Source: Treponema sp.
GTDB taxonomy: Bacteria > Spirochaetota > Spirochaetia > Treponematales > Breznakiellaceae
Assembly: GCA_031276965.1 (NCBI GenBank)
Contig: JAISMC010000028.1
Coordinates: 1 to 35,103 of the forward strand
Direction: 5' to 3'
Length of the DNA stretch: 35,103 nucleotides
Positions 13,994-22,500 of this stretch are shown one piece after another. A program made the translations under genes and the position numbers. Within the stretch, counting starts at the first letter, position 1, and each line of letters opens with the position of its first letter. The notes under the pieces are model-generated. The model saw nothing but the letters and a program-made list of their open reading frames with translations. It was not told the origin of the DNA and searched no databases.

Positions 13994-15145
13994 TTTCATG
14001 TCCCCGCCGCAGAGATAGGAGACATCTCCCCGCCTGCTCATGACGGCGGTCAGCTCCCGGATCATGTCCAGAGAATTCAGGGTGATGAGTACCGGAACGG
14101 TGGTGGTCTTATTGGGGTTCAGCCTGGGGGGGTCCGCAATGCGGCCCTGAGCCCATTGGACGCCGTTTACCTTTATGTCATAGTCGAAAAGATCGATGTC
14201 CATGGCAAAGCCGTTTTTATTTTCCACCTCCCAGCTGATCAAAAATTCCGCCCGCTGAAGGCTGATGTTCCGGGGGCTGATCCCCGCAAAGCGCAGTTCC
14301 GGTTTTCTGAGCAGCGGAAGCATGCCGGGAATATCCAGGACGGCGGCGGCATTCTCCAGGGCGGGGATAAGAAAGTCGGCGTTGACATTCATCAGCGATG
14401 GGGCTTCGGCGGTATTCGTCAGGGACCGGATCGCCGCAAACAACTGCAGGTAGGAAATATCCACACTGATGTCCACCGGAGTGGAGGCCTTGGCGGGAAG
14501 GGTCTTGACCCCGGCAAGGCTGCTCTTTGCAAGAGACGTTTTATTAACCGAATAGTCCCAGTCAAACCTGGGGAAGGGAATGGGGAAAACATTGGGGTTA
14601 TCTACATTGAAGGTACACAGCACCTTGACGCCTTCAAAATCAACCCTGGCTATGCTGAAGGAGGGGGCGGAAATCCCGGGCGTTTGCAGCAGGGGAAGGT
14701 TCCCCGAATGTTCAAAGGTAAAAACCTTTTCCTGAATCAGGGGAATGGGGAAGACCGCCTGCAGCACAACCCTGTAGGGGGCTTCGGCAAGGTTCCCCGC
14801 CTGCCGGACCACGGCAAAAACATCGGCATAGTTCAGGCGGAAGGGAACATCCACCACCGTAGACCTGCGGGCCTTGACGGCCGTATTTTCCTTGATATTT
14901 CCGCTGATAAAGGAAGCGCCGTTTAGAAAGAATTCCCAGCCGATCCGGGGAAGGGGGATGCTGAAACCGTTGGGATTCTCCACATTTATCCTGGCCACAA
15001 GATCCACGCCGTTAAAGCTGATGCCCGCCAAATCCACCGAATTGAGAGAAAGAACCGGCTCCCGAAGTCCCGATGAAAGACTCTGGCAGGTACAGAACAA
15101 AAAACAACCCAACGCGCATAAACCCGTGCAAATAAATTTCCTCAT
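13916..15145 (-). CDS. Probable lipoprotein with three LEA-type-2 (WHy) domains
   Basis: This 409-aa protein has an N-terminal membrane-targeting segment rich in cysteine (C6, C10, C14, C18, C20), consistent with a lipoprotein, although the acylated cysteine cannot be fixed. Three repeats of the LEA_2/WHy beta-sandwich follow at about residues 33-145, 160-265 and 285-400. Each has the pattern LxSVDLxGISFNGVDLVARINVENPNGFSIPLPRI, recurring as VDFEGVKVLCTFNVDNPNVFPIPFPRF and AEFLISWEVENKNGFAMDIDLF. Such domains occur in envelope and stress proteins; the exact role is unknown. It starts 33 nt downstream of serS with AGGAAGAG before the ATG, and is probably co-transcribed. Confidence 0.85.
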   Translation of the reverse strand: MRKFICTGLCALGCFLFCTCQSLSSGLREPVLSLNSVDLAGISFNGVDLVARINVENPNGFSIPLPRIGWEFFLNGASFISGNIKENTAVKARRSTVVDVPFRLNYADVFAVVRQAGNLAEAPYRVVLQAVFPIPLIQEKVFTFEHSGNLPLLQTPGISAPSFSIARVDFEGVKVLCTFNVDNPNVFPIPFPRFDWDYSVNKTSLAKSSLAGVKTLPAKASTPVDISVDISYLQLFAAIRSLTNTAEAPSLMNVNADFLIPALENAAAVLDIPGMLPLLRKPELRFAGISPRNISLQRAEFLISWEVENKNGFAMDIDLFDYDIKVNGVQWAQGRIADPPRLNPNKTTTVPVLITLNSLDMIRELTAVMSRRGDVSYLCGGDMKLSGGFPGMGVIDMPFNFSGSTKLRN

Positions 15146-15178
15146 AATGCTCTTCCTTACAGCGTAGAACTTAAACCG

Positions 15179-16465
15179 TTACGTTGCGCGCTTCGGACAT
15201 ATACGCTCGAAGCCGCAGTAGGGAACCAGCGCCTTGGGTATTCGTACCGAACCGCCGGCCTCCTGAAAATTCTCCAGTATGGCGATGATGCCTCTGGATA
15301 CCGCTATGGCGGTTCCGTTGAGCATGTGGACAAAGCGGTTCTTCCCGCCCTCATCCTTATACCTGATGTTAAGCCGCCGGGCCTGATAATCGGTACAGTT
15401 CGAGGTAGAGGTAACCTCCCCCCATTCGCCGCCGTTGCGTCCGGGCATCCATGCCTCCAGATCCCACTTGCGGTAGGCGGGGGCCCCCAGATCGCCGGTA
15501 CAGGTATCCACCACCCGGAAGGGGATCTCCAGGCCCGCGAAGATCTCCTCCTCCACCGAGCGGAGCTCTTCGTGGAAACGGTCCGACTCTTCCGGCAGAC
15601 AGTAAACGAACATTTCCAGCTTGGTAAACTGATGTACCCGGTAGAGGCCCTTGGAGAACTGCCCCGCCGCCCCCGCCTCCCGGCGAAAACAGTGGGAGAG
15701 GCCCGCCATGCGAAGGGGAAGCCGCTCCCTGGGGATGATCCCGTTGGAATAATAGCCCCCCAGGGTGATCTCCGCGGTTCCCACCAGGCAGGCGTTTTCC
15801 CCCTCCAGGGTATACACATTGGACTCCGCCCCCCTGGGATTAAAGCCAATGCCCTCAAGGATCTCCTCCTTGGCCACATCGGGGGTTATAAAAGGAGTAA
15901 AACCCTTCTTCTGCAGAATGTCCAGGGCATAGCGGATAAGGCCCAGTTCCAGAAAAACCCCCTCGTTTTTCAGGTAGTAGAACTTGGGCCCCGAAACCTT
16001 GGCGGCGGAATCAAAATCGATGATATCCAGATCCTGTCCCAGCTTTACATGATCCGCGGGCTCAAAGTCAAAACGGGCGGGCTCCCCCACCCGTTTAATC
16101 TCCAGATTATCCTTGTCCTCCTTCCCCACCGGCGCATCGGGATGGGCCATATTGGGGATGCGGCGAAGCTCGGCGTCCAGATCCGCCTCCACCCGGGCAA
16201 GCTCCGGCTCGGCGGCGGCGATATCTTCCTTCAGCTTCTTCCCCTCTTCGATAAGAGACAAGCGGAGGGCGGGGTCTTTGGCGGCGCCCTTCATCGCCGC
16301 CGCATTGGCGTTCCGTTTCTGCTGCAGGCCCTGAAGAAAGGTGGTAAGTCCGGTACGGCGCTCAAAAAGGGAGACCGCCTTATCAGCGTCGGCTTCCATA
16401 TACCGGTCGGCGATATTTTTCTTTACCGCAGGAAGGTTATCAACAATAAAACGACAGTCAAGCAT
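15179..16465 (-). CDS. serS: Seryl-tRNA synthetase
   Basis: This class II synthetase charges tRNA-Ser and tRNA-Sec. It is complete at 428 aa. The N-terminal long coiled-coil arm that grips tRNA spans about residues 28-105. The catalytic core follows with TAEITLGGYYSNGII, motif 2 CFRREAGAAGQFSKGLYRVHQF (near 255-276) and motif 3 NGTAIAVSRGIIAILENFQ (near 383-401). The ATG at 16463-16465 has no Shine-Dalgarno sequence. A promoter at 16476-16503 places the predicted transcription start within about 4 nt of the ATG, so the mRNA probably has almost no leader. Confidence 0.97.
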   Translation of the reverse strand: MLDCRFIVDNLPAVKKNIADRYMEADADKAVSLFERRTGLTTFLQGLQQKRNANAAAMKGAAKDPALRLSLIEEGKKLKEDIAAAEPELARVEADLDAELRRIPNMAHPDAPVGKEDKDNLEIKRVGEPARFDFEPADHVKLGQDLDIIDFDSAAKVSGPKFYYLKNEGVFLELGLIRYALDILQKKGFTPFITPDVAKEEILEGIGFNPRGAESNVYTLEGENACLVGTAEITLGGYYSNGIIPRERLPLRMAGLSHCFRREAGAAGQFSKGLYRVHQFTKLEMFVYCLPEESDRFHEELRSVEEEIFAGLEIPFRVVDTCTGDLGAPAYRKWDLEAWMPGRNGGEWGEVTSTSNCTDYQARRLNIRYKDEGGKNRFVHMLNGTAIAVSRGIIAILENFQEAGGSVRIPKALVPYCGFERICPKRAT

Positions 16466-16475
16466 GATGGACCAG

Positions 16476-16503
16476 TGTATAACTTCGGAGGGGCCGGACG
16501 CAA
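16476..16503 (-). promoter_or_regulatory. Promoter of serS with almost no leader
   Basis: On the minus strand, TTGCGT (16498-16503), a 16-nt spacer and TATACA (16476-16481) precede the ATG by 10 nt. No ribosome site is visible. Confidence 0.5.
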
Positions 16504-16566
16504 GGGGGACAGGATTTGCCGCGGGGAATTCCGCAGCGGGACTTCCATTGGCCGTAAATTTAACGC

Positions 16567-16584
16567 CCCGCCCTGAAGGGCGGG
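16567..16584. terminator. GC-rich hairpin in the serS / thioredoxin-like spacer
   Basis: CCCGCCC (16567-16573), loop TGAA and GGGCGGG (16578-16584) form a perfect stem. No long T-run follows on either strand, so it is not a good intrinsic terminator. Its shape recalls the subterminal hairpins of IS200/IS605-type elements, but no such element was found. Confidence 0.4.
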
Positions 16585-16594
16585 AAAGTTCATT

Positions 16595-16640
16595 AGACGG
16601 AAGCTGTTCAAAAACTGAAGTTTCTAAACAACTCTATTGT
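16595..16640. repeat. Decayed third copy of the cassette-flanking repeat
   Basis: This matches the 31012-31057 repeat along its length (AGaCGGAAGcTGTTCAA, ACTGAAG, ACAACTCTATT) with several substitutions that break the palindrome. It has the orientation of the left copy. Its end merges with the -35 region of the downstream gene. Confidence 0.7.
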
Positions 16641-16664
16641 TCCGGAGCCAAAAACGGCTATACT
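16637..16664 (+). promoter_or_regulatory. Promoter of the thioredoxin-like gene, probably leaderless
   Basis: TTGTTC (16637-16642), a 16-nt spacer and TATACT (16659-16664) are followed after 6 nt by ATG at 16671. There is no ribosome site. The -35 box is partly formed by the end of the decayed repeat. Confidence 0.55.
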
Positions 16665-16670
16665 CATCCC

Positions 16671-17039
16671 ATGATACGAAAATTAAGCGAAGCCGAATGC
16701 CGGGACCTGATGGAAAGGGGCGACATTGAGGCCGGCCTGACGGCCGGACCCGCTGCGGCGTTGATTCTCACCCAGAGCTGGTGTCCCCAGTGGACCGCCA
16801 TGAAAGCCTATCTGTCCCAGGCGGAGGCCGCCGGGCCGGAAATTAAAATTTACTATGTGGAATATGATATTGAACCATGGGAGAGCCTGGACCACGGGAC
16901 CTTTATGAGCTTTAAGGAAAATACCTTCCGCAACCGGGAAATCCCCTATGTCCGCTATTACCGGAACGGCGGGTATTACCGGGACAGCAACTATATATCC
17001 CTTGAGGGCTTTAAGGAACGTCTGGGGATACGGCATTGA
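16671..17039 (+). CDS. Thioredoxin-like protein with a single-cysteine WCPQW motif
   Basis: This 122-aa protein has a thioredoxin-like layout: a helix, a beta strand ALILTQS, the motif WCPQW at the start of the next helix, a strand IKIYYVEYDIE, and a cis-proline-like IPYVRYYRNG before the final strand pair and helix. Classical thioredoxins have CxxC; here the second cysteine is tryptophan, so a disulfide exchange of the usual kind is not possible. A monothiol or non-redox role is inferred. The start at 16671 fits the promoter and the fold. The frame is open further upstream, but that part overlaps serS and the repeat. It converges with birA (7 nt between the stops). Confidence 0.75.
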   Translation: MIRKLSEAECRDLMERGDIEAGLTAGPAAALILTQSWCPQWTAMKAYLSQAEAAGPEIKIYYVEYDIEPWESLDHGTFMSFKENTFRNREIPYVRYYRNGGYYRDSNYISLEGFKERLGIRH

Positions 17040-17046
17040 GGGCGCA

Positions 17047-17853
17047 TCAGTAGACCAGGAGTTCCCCGGTAACAAAGGACCGGGCCTTTTCCTCCCCCCT
17101 GGGGACGATGAGCAGTTCCCCCGCGGGACCTATGCCGGTAAGGCGGCCCTCGACGGCGTTTTCCGAACCGGCGGCCCCGTCGATAAAGGTAACCTCCCCG
17201 CCCCGCCGGTAGAGCCGCTCCTCGAGCCGGCTTCTCCAGTCCTTTCCTCCCGTCAATTCCGCATGCAGGCGGAAGAGGATCTCCTCTAAGAGGCGGAAAG
17301 AAAAACCGGGAGGGAACGGCTCCGGCCCGGCGGCCCCGGAAGGCTCCGCCGCCAGGGCCAGGCTGGCCGCATGCCGCCGGTAGGCCGGGGGAAATTCCCT
17401 CTGGGCCACATTGACCCCGATGCCGGTAAATACGGCGCCGCCGTCCCCTTCGGTAAGGATTCCGGCGGTCTTGCGGGCGGCCCCCCCGGCTTCGGGAAAA
17501 CGGATCATGATGTCGTTGGGCCATTTTACCAGAAGCCGGTCCGCCAGGGCCGGGACCAGGGCGGCGATGGCCGACAGCACCGCCAGACCGGTCCGCAGGG
17601 TAAGGGCCGGGGGAATATCCCCCATGCCGCCGAAGCGCAGAAGCACCGTACAGGCAAGGTTCCGCCCCCGCTCCATATCCCAGGACCGCTCCCTGATCCG
17701 GCCCCGGCCGGCTTCCTGATAATCGGCGCAGATCGCCGTACCGTGGGGCGACCCCGCTCCGGCCAGTCTGCGGCCCTCGTCCATGGTACTGGTGGTGGTT
17801 TCCACATGATAGACCGGCGCGCCGAAGGGATTAGAGATGGGCAGAATCTCCAA
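17047..17853 (-). CDS. birA: Biotin-protein ligase (catalytic domain only)
   Basis: BirA activates biotin with ATP and attaches it to the carrier lysine of biotin enzymes such as acetyl-CoA carboxylase. The biotinyl-AMP loop GRGRIRERSW is at residues 49-58, KWPNDIMI at 110-117, and KTAGILTE followed by GIGVNV later; the C-terminal SH3-like domain is present. There is no N-terminal helix-turn-helix, so it is not a BirA-type repressor. At 268 aa it is normal for the short class. The start is TTG at 17851-17853, three bases after the stop of the phosphatase gene, which points to coupling. It is last in a run with the giant gene, era and thrH. Confidence 0.93.
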   Translation of the reverse strand: MEILPISNPFGAPVYHVETTTSTMDEGRRLAGAGSPHGTAICADYQEAGRGRIRERSWDMERGRNLACTVLLRFGGMGDIPPALTLRTGLAVLSAIAALVPALADRLLVKWPNDIMIRFPEAGGAARKTAGILTEGDGGAVFTGIGVNVAQREFPPAYRRHAASLALAAEPSGAAGPEPFPPGFSFRLLEEILFRLHAELTGGKDWRSRLEERLYRRGGEVTFIDGAAGSENAVEGRLTGIGPAGELLIVPRGEEKARSFVTGELLVY

Positions 17854-17856
17854 GCC

Positions 17857-18465
17857 CTAATCCCCGGCAAGAAACAGATCGATCCGGGCCATGAGTTCCC
17901 CGTAAGTTTCGGCGCAGAAAAGATCCGGGCAGTCCCTTTTGACGGTTTCCGGGGGACGGAAGAGGCAGCCCCCGCCGGCCTCGCGGATCATCTTCAAATC
18001 GTTAAAAGAATCCCCCGCGGCAAAGACCTGCATATTGATGGATTTGAAGGCCCTGACCGCCTCCCGCTTGCCGTCTTTCTGGCGGAGCCGGTAACCGGAG
18101 ACTGCGCCGTCCGGCCCGGTTACCAGACTGTTGCAAAACAGGGTGGGATACTCCAGCTTTGCCATCAGGGGCCGGGCAAATTCTTCGTAGGTATCGGAAA
18201 GGATGATAAGCTGAACCTTTTCCCGCAGCGCCCTGGTAAAGGCCTGCGCCCCCTCCAGGGGTTCCATACCGGCCACAACCCGCTGAATATCCGGCAGCTT
18301 GAGACCGTTTTTGTTAAGCAGATCCAGGCGAAAGCGCATCAGCTTGTCATAGTCCGGCTCGTCCCGGGTAGTACGCCGCAGTTCCGGTATCCCCGCCGCA
18401 TCGGCAAAGGCAATCCACACTTCGGGGATAAGCACCCCCTCAAGATCAAGGCACACTAAACGCAT
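17857..18465 (-). CDS. thrH: ThrH-like HAD phosphatase (phosphoserine / homoserine)
   Basis: This is an HAD-superfamily phosphatase closely resembling ThrH of Pseudomonas, which removes phosphate from phosphoserine and can transfer it to homoserine. The N-terminus MRLVCLDLEGVLIPEVWIAF matches ThrH, with the catalytic DLEG instead of the common DxDG/T. Motif II is LIILSDTYEEF, and motif III/IV is the Lys region plus AAGDSFNDLKMI. I chose ATG at 18463-18465, preceded by GGGGG; an ATG four codons upstream is possible. It follows era by 61 nt and precedes birA by 3 nt. The role in serine or threonine metabolism is by family only. Confidence 0.85.
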   Translation of the reverse strand: MRLVCLDLEGVLIPEVWIAFADAAGIPELRRTTRDEPDYDKLMRFRLDLLNKNGLKLPDIQRVVAGMEPLEGAQAFTRALREKVQLIILSDTYEEFARPLMAKLEYPTLFCNSLVTGPDGAVSGYRLRQKDGKREAVRAFKSINMQVFAAGDSFNDLKMIREAGGGCLFRPPETVKRDCPDLFCAETYGELMARIDLFLAGD

Positions 18466-18526
18466 GTCCCCCACCATACCATTAACGCGGGGAAAAAACT
18501 ACCGGACCGTTCCAATCGCGGGGGAA

Positions 18527-19516
18527 TTACCGGCCTATAAAACGGCGCAGGATTTCGTCGTTATGGCGCCATTCGTGGGCGGTTTTGACCCGCAGATCCA
18601 GTTCCGTCTTCCAGTCAAAGATACGGTCCAGATCCTTCTGGGCGGCAAGGCGTATGGCCCTGATCATGGCGCCCCCCTTCCCCACCACCATGCCCTTCTG
18701 GGATTCCCGTTCCACCATGATAAAGGCCCGCACCCAGAGGCGTTGCCTTCCGCGCTGCCTTCCGCCTTCCTCCCGCAGTTCCGTATCCGCCACCTCCACG
18801 TAAATGGAATGGGGCAGTTCCTGGCGCAGCCGGTTGATGGCCTTTTCCCGGATGATCTCGGCGATGCGGAAGGGCAGTTCCTGATCGGTATAATACTCCC
18901 TGGGGTAGAAGGGTTCTCCCGGAGGGGCCAGGTCAAAAAGGGCCCGGAGCAGATCCGAAAGGCCCTCATTTCTGAGGGCGGAGATGTTGAAGCGCCGGGC
19001 TTCGGGCAGTTGGGGCAGGCGGAGGCCGAGAAAGTCCCCGGCGGCGGCAATGTCCGCTCCGGGGACATCGATCTTGTTCACCGCCGCTATGGTCCGTGAA
19101 AGAAAGGCCGGCGCGGCCAGGGCGGATGCAATTTCCTCCTCCTCGGGGCCGGGCGGACGGGAGGCGTCCAGCACATAGAGGACAATTTCGGCCTCCGCCG
19201 CCGCCCTGTCGGCGGTTTCCCTCAGCTTTTTGTTGAATTTCCGTTCCGATCTGTGCCTGCCGGGGGTGTCCACCAGGACAAGCTGGCCCTGGGGACCGTT
19301 GACTATGCCCCGGATAGCGTTTCTGGTGGTCTGGGGAACGGGACTGACAATGGCTACCTTGGCCCCGCAGAGCCGGTTTATCAGGGTGGACTTTCCCGCC
19401 GAAGGCCGGCCCACCACCGCCACGAAAGCCGCCTTTGCAGGGGCGGCGCCCGTGACGGCGTCATCCACAGCGGGTGGGGCCGGACTGGTCCCGCCGGGAC
19501 CGGATCTTTCCTCCAT
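18527..19516 (-). CDS. era: GTPase Era
   Basis: Era is an essential GTPase that binds the 3' end of 16S rRNA and checks 30S assembly. G1 is GRPSAGKST (residues 36-44), G3 DTPG (83-86), G4 NKID (147-150). The C-terminal KH domain holds the VVGKGG loop near residue 280. A non-conserved extension of about 28 residues, rich in Pro/Ala/Gly, precedes the GTPase domain. A GTG at about codon 17 is an alternative start that would shorten it. The ATG lies 2 nt after the stop of the giant repeat protein and no separate promoter was recognised, so read-through from the giant gene or an internal promoter must drive it. Confidence 0.95.
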   Translation of the reverse strand: MEERSGPGGTSPAPPAVDDAVTGAAPAKAAFVAVVGRPSAGKSTLINRLCGAKVAIVSPVPQTTRNAIRGIVNGPQGQLVLVDTPGRHRSERKFNKKLRETADRAAAEAEIVLYVLDASRPPGPEEEEIASALAAPAFLSRTIAAVNKIDVPGADIAAAGDFLGLRLPQLPEARRFNISALRNEGLSDLLRALFDLAPPGEPFYPREYYTDQELPFRIAEIIREKAINRLRQELPHSIYVEVADTELREEGGRQRGRQRLWVRAFIMVERESQKGMVVGKGGAMIRAIRLAAQKDLDRIFDWKTELDLRVKTAHEWRHNDEILRRFIGR

Positions 19517-19518
19517 CC

Positions 19519-22500
19519 CTACTTTACGACCATTACCTTTCTGGTTTCGTCAAATTCGGGACCCACCGCACGGATAAAGTACATACCCCTGGCCACGGCC
19601 CGGCCGCCGCGGTTTCTGCCGTCCCAGGAGATACGGTAGGTTCCCGTTCCCTGACTGCCCCGCTGCAGGACCTGGACCAGACTGCCGTCCAGGGTAAAGA
19701 CCTGAATGGTAACCCGGCCGCTCCGGTTAAGGACATACTCCAGATAGGTCTTCTCCCCCCGGGTAGGATCGATCACATTGTTCAGAATCGTAACGCCCCC
19801 CCGCTGGAAAATATCGTCAATGATTCTGAAACTGAAGGGTTTGATCCGGCGGAACCAGTCTTCGGGAATGGCCCCGCCCCGGACCATATCAAGCCGGGCC
19901 GCATAGAGCGGCGTAAGGCCGCCGTCAAGGCGGTAGAAGAATTCCACCGAAGAACCCCGGCCGTAATGGGTGTTGTTAAAACTGAAAACATACTGAGGCG
20001 GCGTGGGCCCGGAATCGGGGGACCGCTGATAAGCCCCGGTAAAGGGCTTCGGCACAATATTGGAAAAATCATTCTGATTAAAGGGCGGAAGCCAGAGCCC
20101 CACGGAACCATTTCCCGGACCTGCCCTAAAGCTGTCGTGGACCGAAGCCGCATAGAAGAGGCTGGGAGCAAAACCCGCAAGGCGCAGACTATCGTGCATC
20201 TCCCCCAGGAGGGAAATATCCTTGTCCCTCAGCCCCCGCAGTCCGGTAAAGTCCCAGATAAGGCCGTATTCGTCGTCCCGGCCCATACCCGGCGCCGGGG
20301 ACCAGCCCGATCCTACCGTAACCGAGGTGGGGCTGTCATCGGTTTTTGCCCAGACCGGCCACATAAAGTACTGATCGTCCGAAGGGCCGGAGGGGGGCAG
20401 GGAGACCAGCACATCCGTAACACGGTGGGAGTATTTACCGGGGGGAGCGCCGGGGAGCAAAACCGCCGGCATGGGCAGCTTATTGGGGGGAACCATGGCG
20501 TAGCCGGTCCCGTCGCCGATGGGGTTCCCGAACTCGTCGGTGTAGAGGGATCCCGTGGGGGCGGTTTTTACCTGGCCGTCGTCGTTAATATAGCGCCCCG
20601 AATTGCCCCTGACGGTAACATAGGAATCGTAGTTCCAGTTTTTGGGATACTTGGGCGAAGGGTACTGGGGATTGGCGGGATTGAAGAGATCTTCGATAGG
20701 CAGGGCCAGATCCTGGCCGTTTTCGATGGTAAAGTACTTCTCCCCCTTCGCAAGCTCTTCGACAGAAAAGCCGTCGTTCTTGTTAAAACTTATTAAGTAC
20801 TCCATCGTATAATAGGTATCTCTCGTGGTAACAAGCTTGGTATTAGTTTTAGTCCTGTTACCGCTGTAGGGATCATGAGCCGCGGGAATACGTATATCCA
20901 GAAAAACATTCTCCTTGCTTATCATCGGCTCGGCAAGCTGGACAAAGAGATCGCTCCTGGTGGAGGCCGCCCCCGTGGGAAGCATCAGCGCATAGGAAAC
21001 CTTGGGAGGCGCCGTATCGACGGCGATCATCCAGTTATGGAAGGGCTCCACGGCAATATACTCGTTAAGCCTAAGATTGCCCCCGGCCAGCACCCGCCAG
21101 CGGGGGGTTACGCCGCTGTCCTGGTAGGGCTTTTCCTTTAGGTAGATGTAGATAGAATCCATGCTGTGGGAAACAACCTCGAACCCGCCGCTTCCCCTGG
21201 AGGTATCGATATCGTAGCCTTCGATACTAACCCTAAAGCCGGTAAAATCCGGGGTGGTTATCTGCAGCGTAGCCTGTACCCGCAGGCGGTCGATCTTGCC
21301 GTTACCGTCGGTATCCTCGGTAAAGCTGTAGATGAAGGTTTTAAGATTCGTCCAGTACATGCAGAAGTGAAAACCCCAGTTCGGCAAAGTGCTGGATTCG
21401 TTGTAGGGATTGGCGTACACCCCCGCGGGCAGGGCTATGGGAATTTTGGCGTAGCTGTAAAATACGTTGACCATGTACATCTCCACCCTGGCGGTGGAGT
21501 CGTCCAGTTTGATGTGCCAGAACTCGCCGTAGTCGTTATAACTGGTGGGATTCTCGGGATAGTTATGGTTTCCGCCGGCGTTAAAACGGGGATTACTAGT
21601 CATAATCTTGGTCATCCGTATTATGGCGGCGCCGTCTCTGGGCCATACCCGGAGCAGTTTGGTAAATTCATGGTAATCGTTTACCGCATGGGTGGCTGCG
21701 GAAAATTCTAAAATCGCCGAGTTGGTCTCGCAGACAAAGTTATACCACTTTGTATTCCCCTGTACAACGATAAGCGGATTGGGACCCGCTCCTTTAAAAT
21801 TGACGGTACTCTGGCCGGGGTCAAAGGTCCCGTACTGATACCAGCCGCCGGGAACGGTCTCGGCGCCGCCCCGGACCACAATGTAGCGGCCAAAGCCGGA
21901 ATCAACCGCCTCGAGGGCTGCGCCGGCTTCGATGGTAACATTCCCCTGGACGGAAATATCCGACTTTAACCCGGCGGTTCCCGCCCTGACCGTAAGGGCG
22001 CCTACGTCCAGGAAGGGATCGTCATAACTTGAAAAAACGGTATCCCTGGAGGGATCGGGAAGAAGCGGCCGGGAGGAGACCAAACCCGCCAGTCCCGTCT
22101 CAAACGAGGCTGCCGCCCCGGTAAAGATTAGATGGGCTTCTTCAAATTCCCACCAGCCGGGACAGTCCGTACTGACGCTGGAGATAGTACCGGTATAACC
22201 CGGATAGAGCCTTACCGCCCCGGAGGAACTTATTCTATTGGGAGTATAGGAAGCGCTGTTGGGATCGGCATTGGCCAGCAGTTCCAGGGTAAAGCCCGTA
22301 CCGGCCCACAGGGTAAAACCGCCGGGCAGGGCCGGGCTGCTTCCATCTCCGCTGGCCCGGATTTCCCCGGCGGGCTTGTTAGTCTGGATCTTCCCCAGGC
22401 TCAACTTGCCCTTATAACCGCCAAAGCCATTATCATCGAGATACGTTCCAGGATACGACCCCAACGCCATACCTTGGATCATACGCCATTTTTTACCGTT

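Noticed and set aside
15326-16576. Plus-strand open frame of 416 codons opposite serS
   Set aside because: It lies fully antisense to a conserved synthetase and has no family features.
16567-16584. IS200/IS605 element end
   Set aside because: Only a hairpin is present; there is no Y1 transposase, TnpB or second end nearby.
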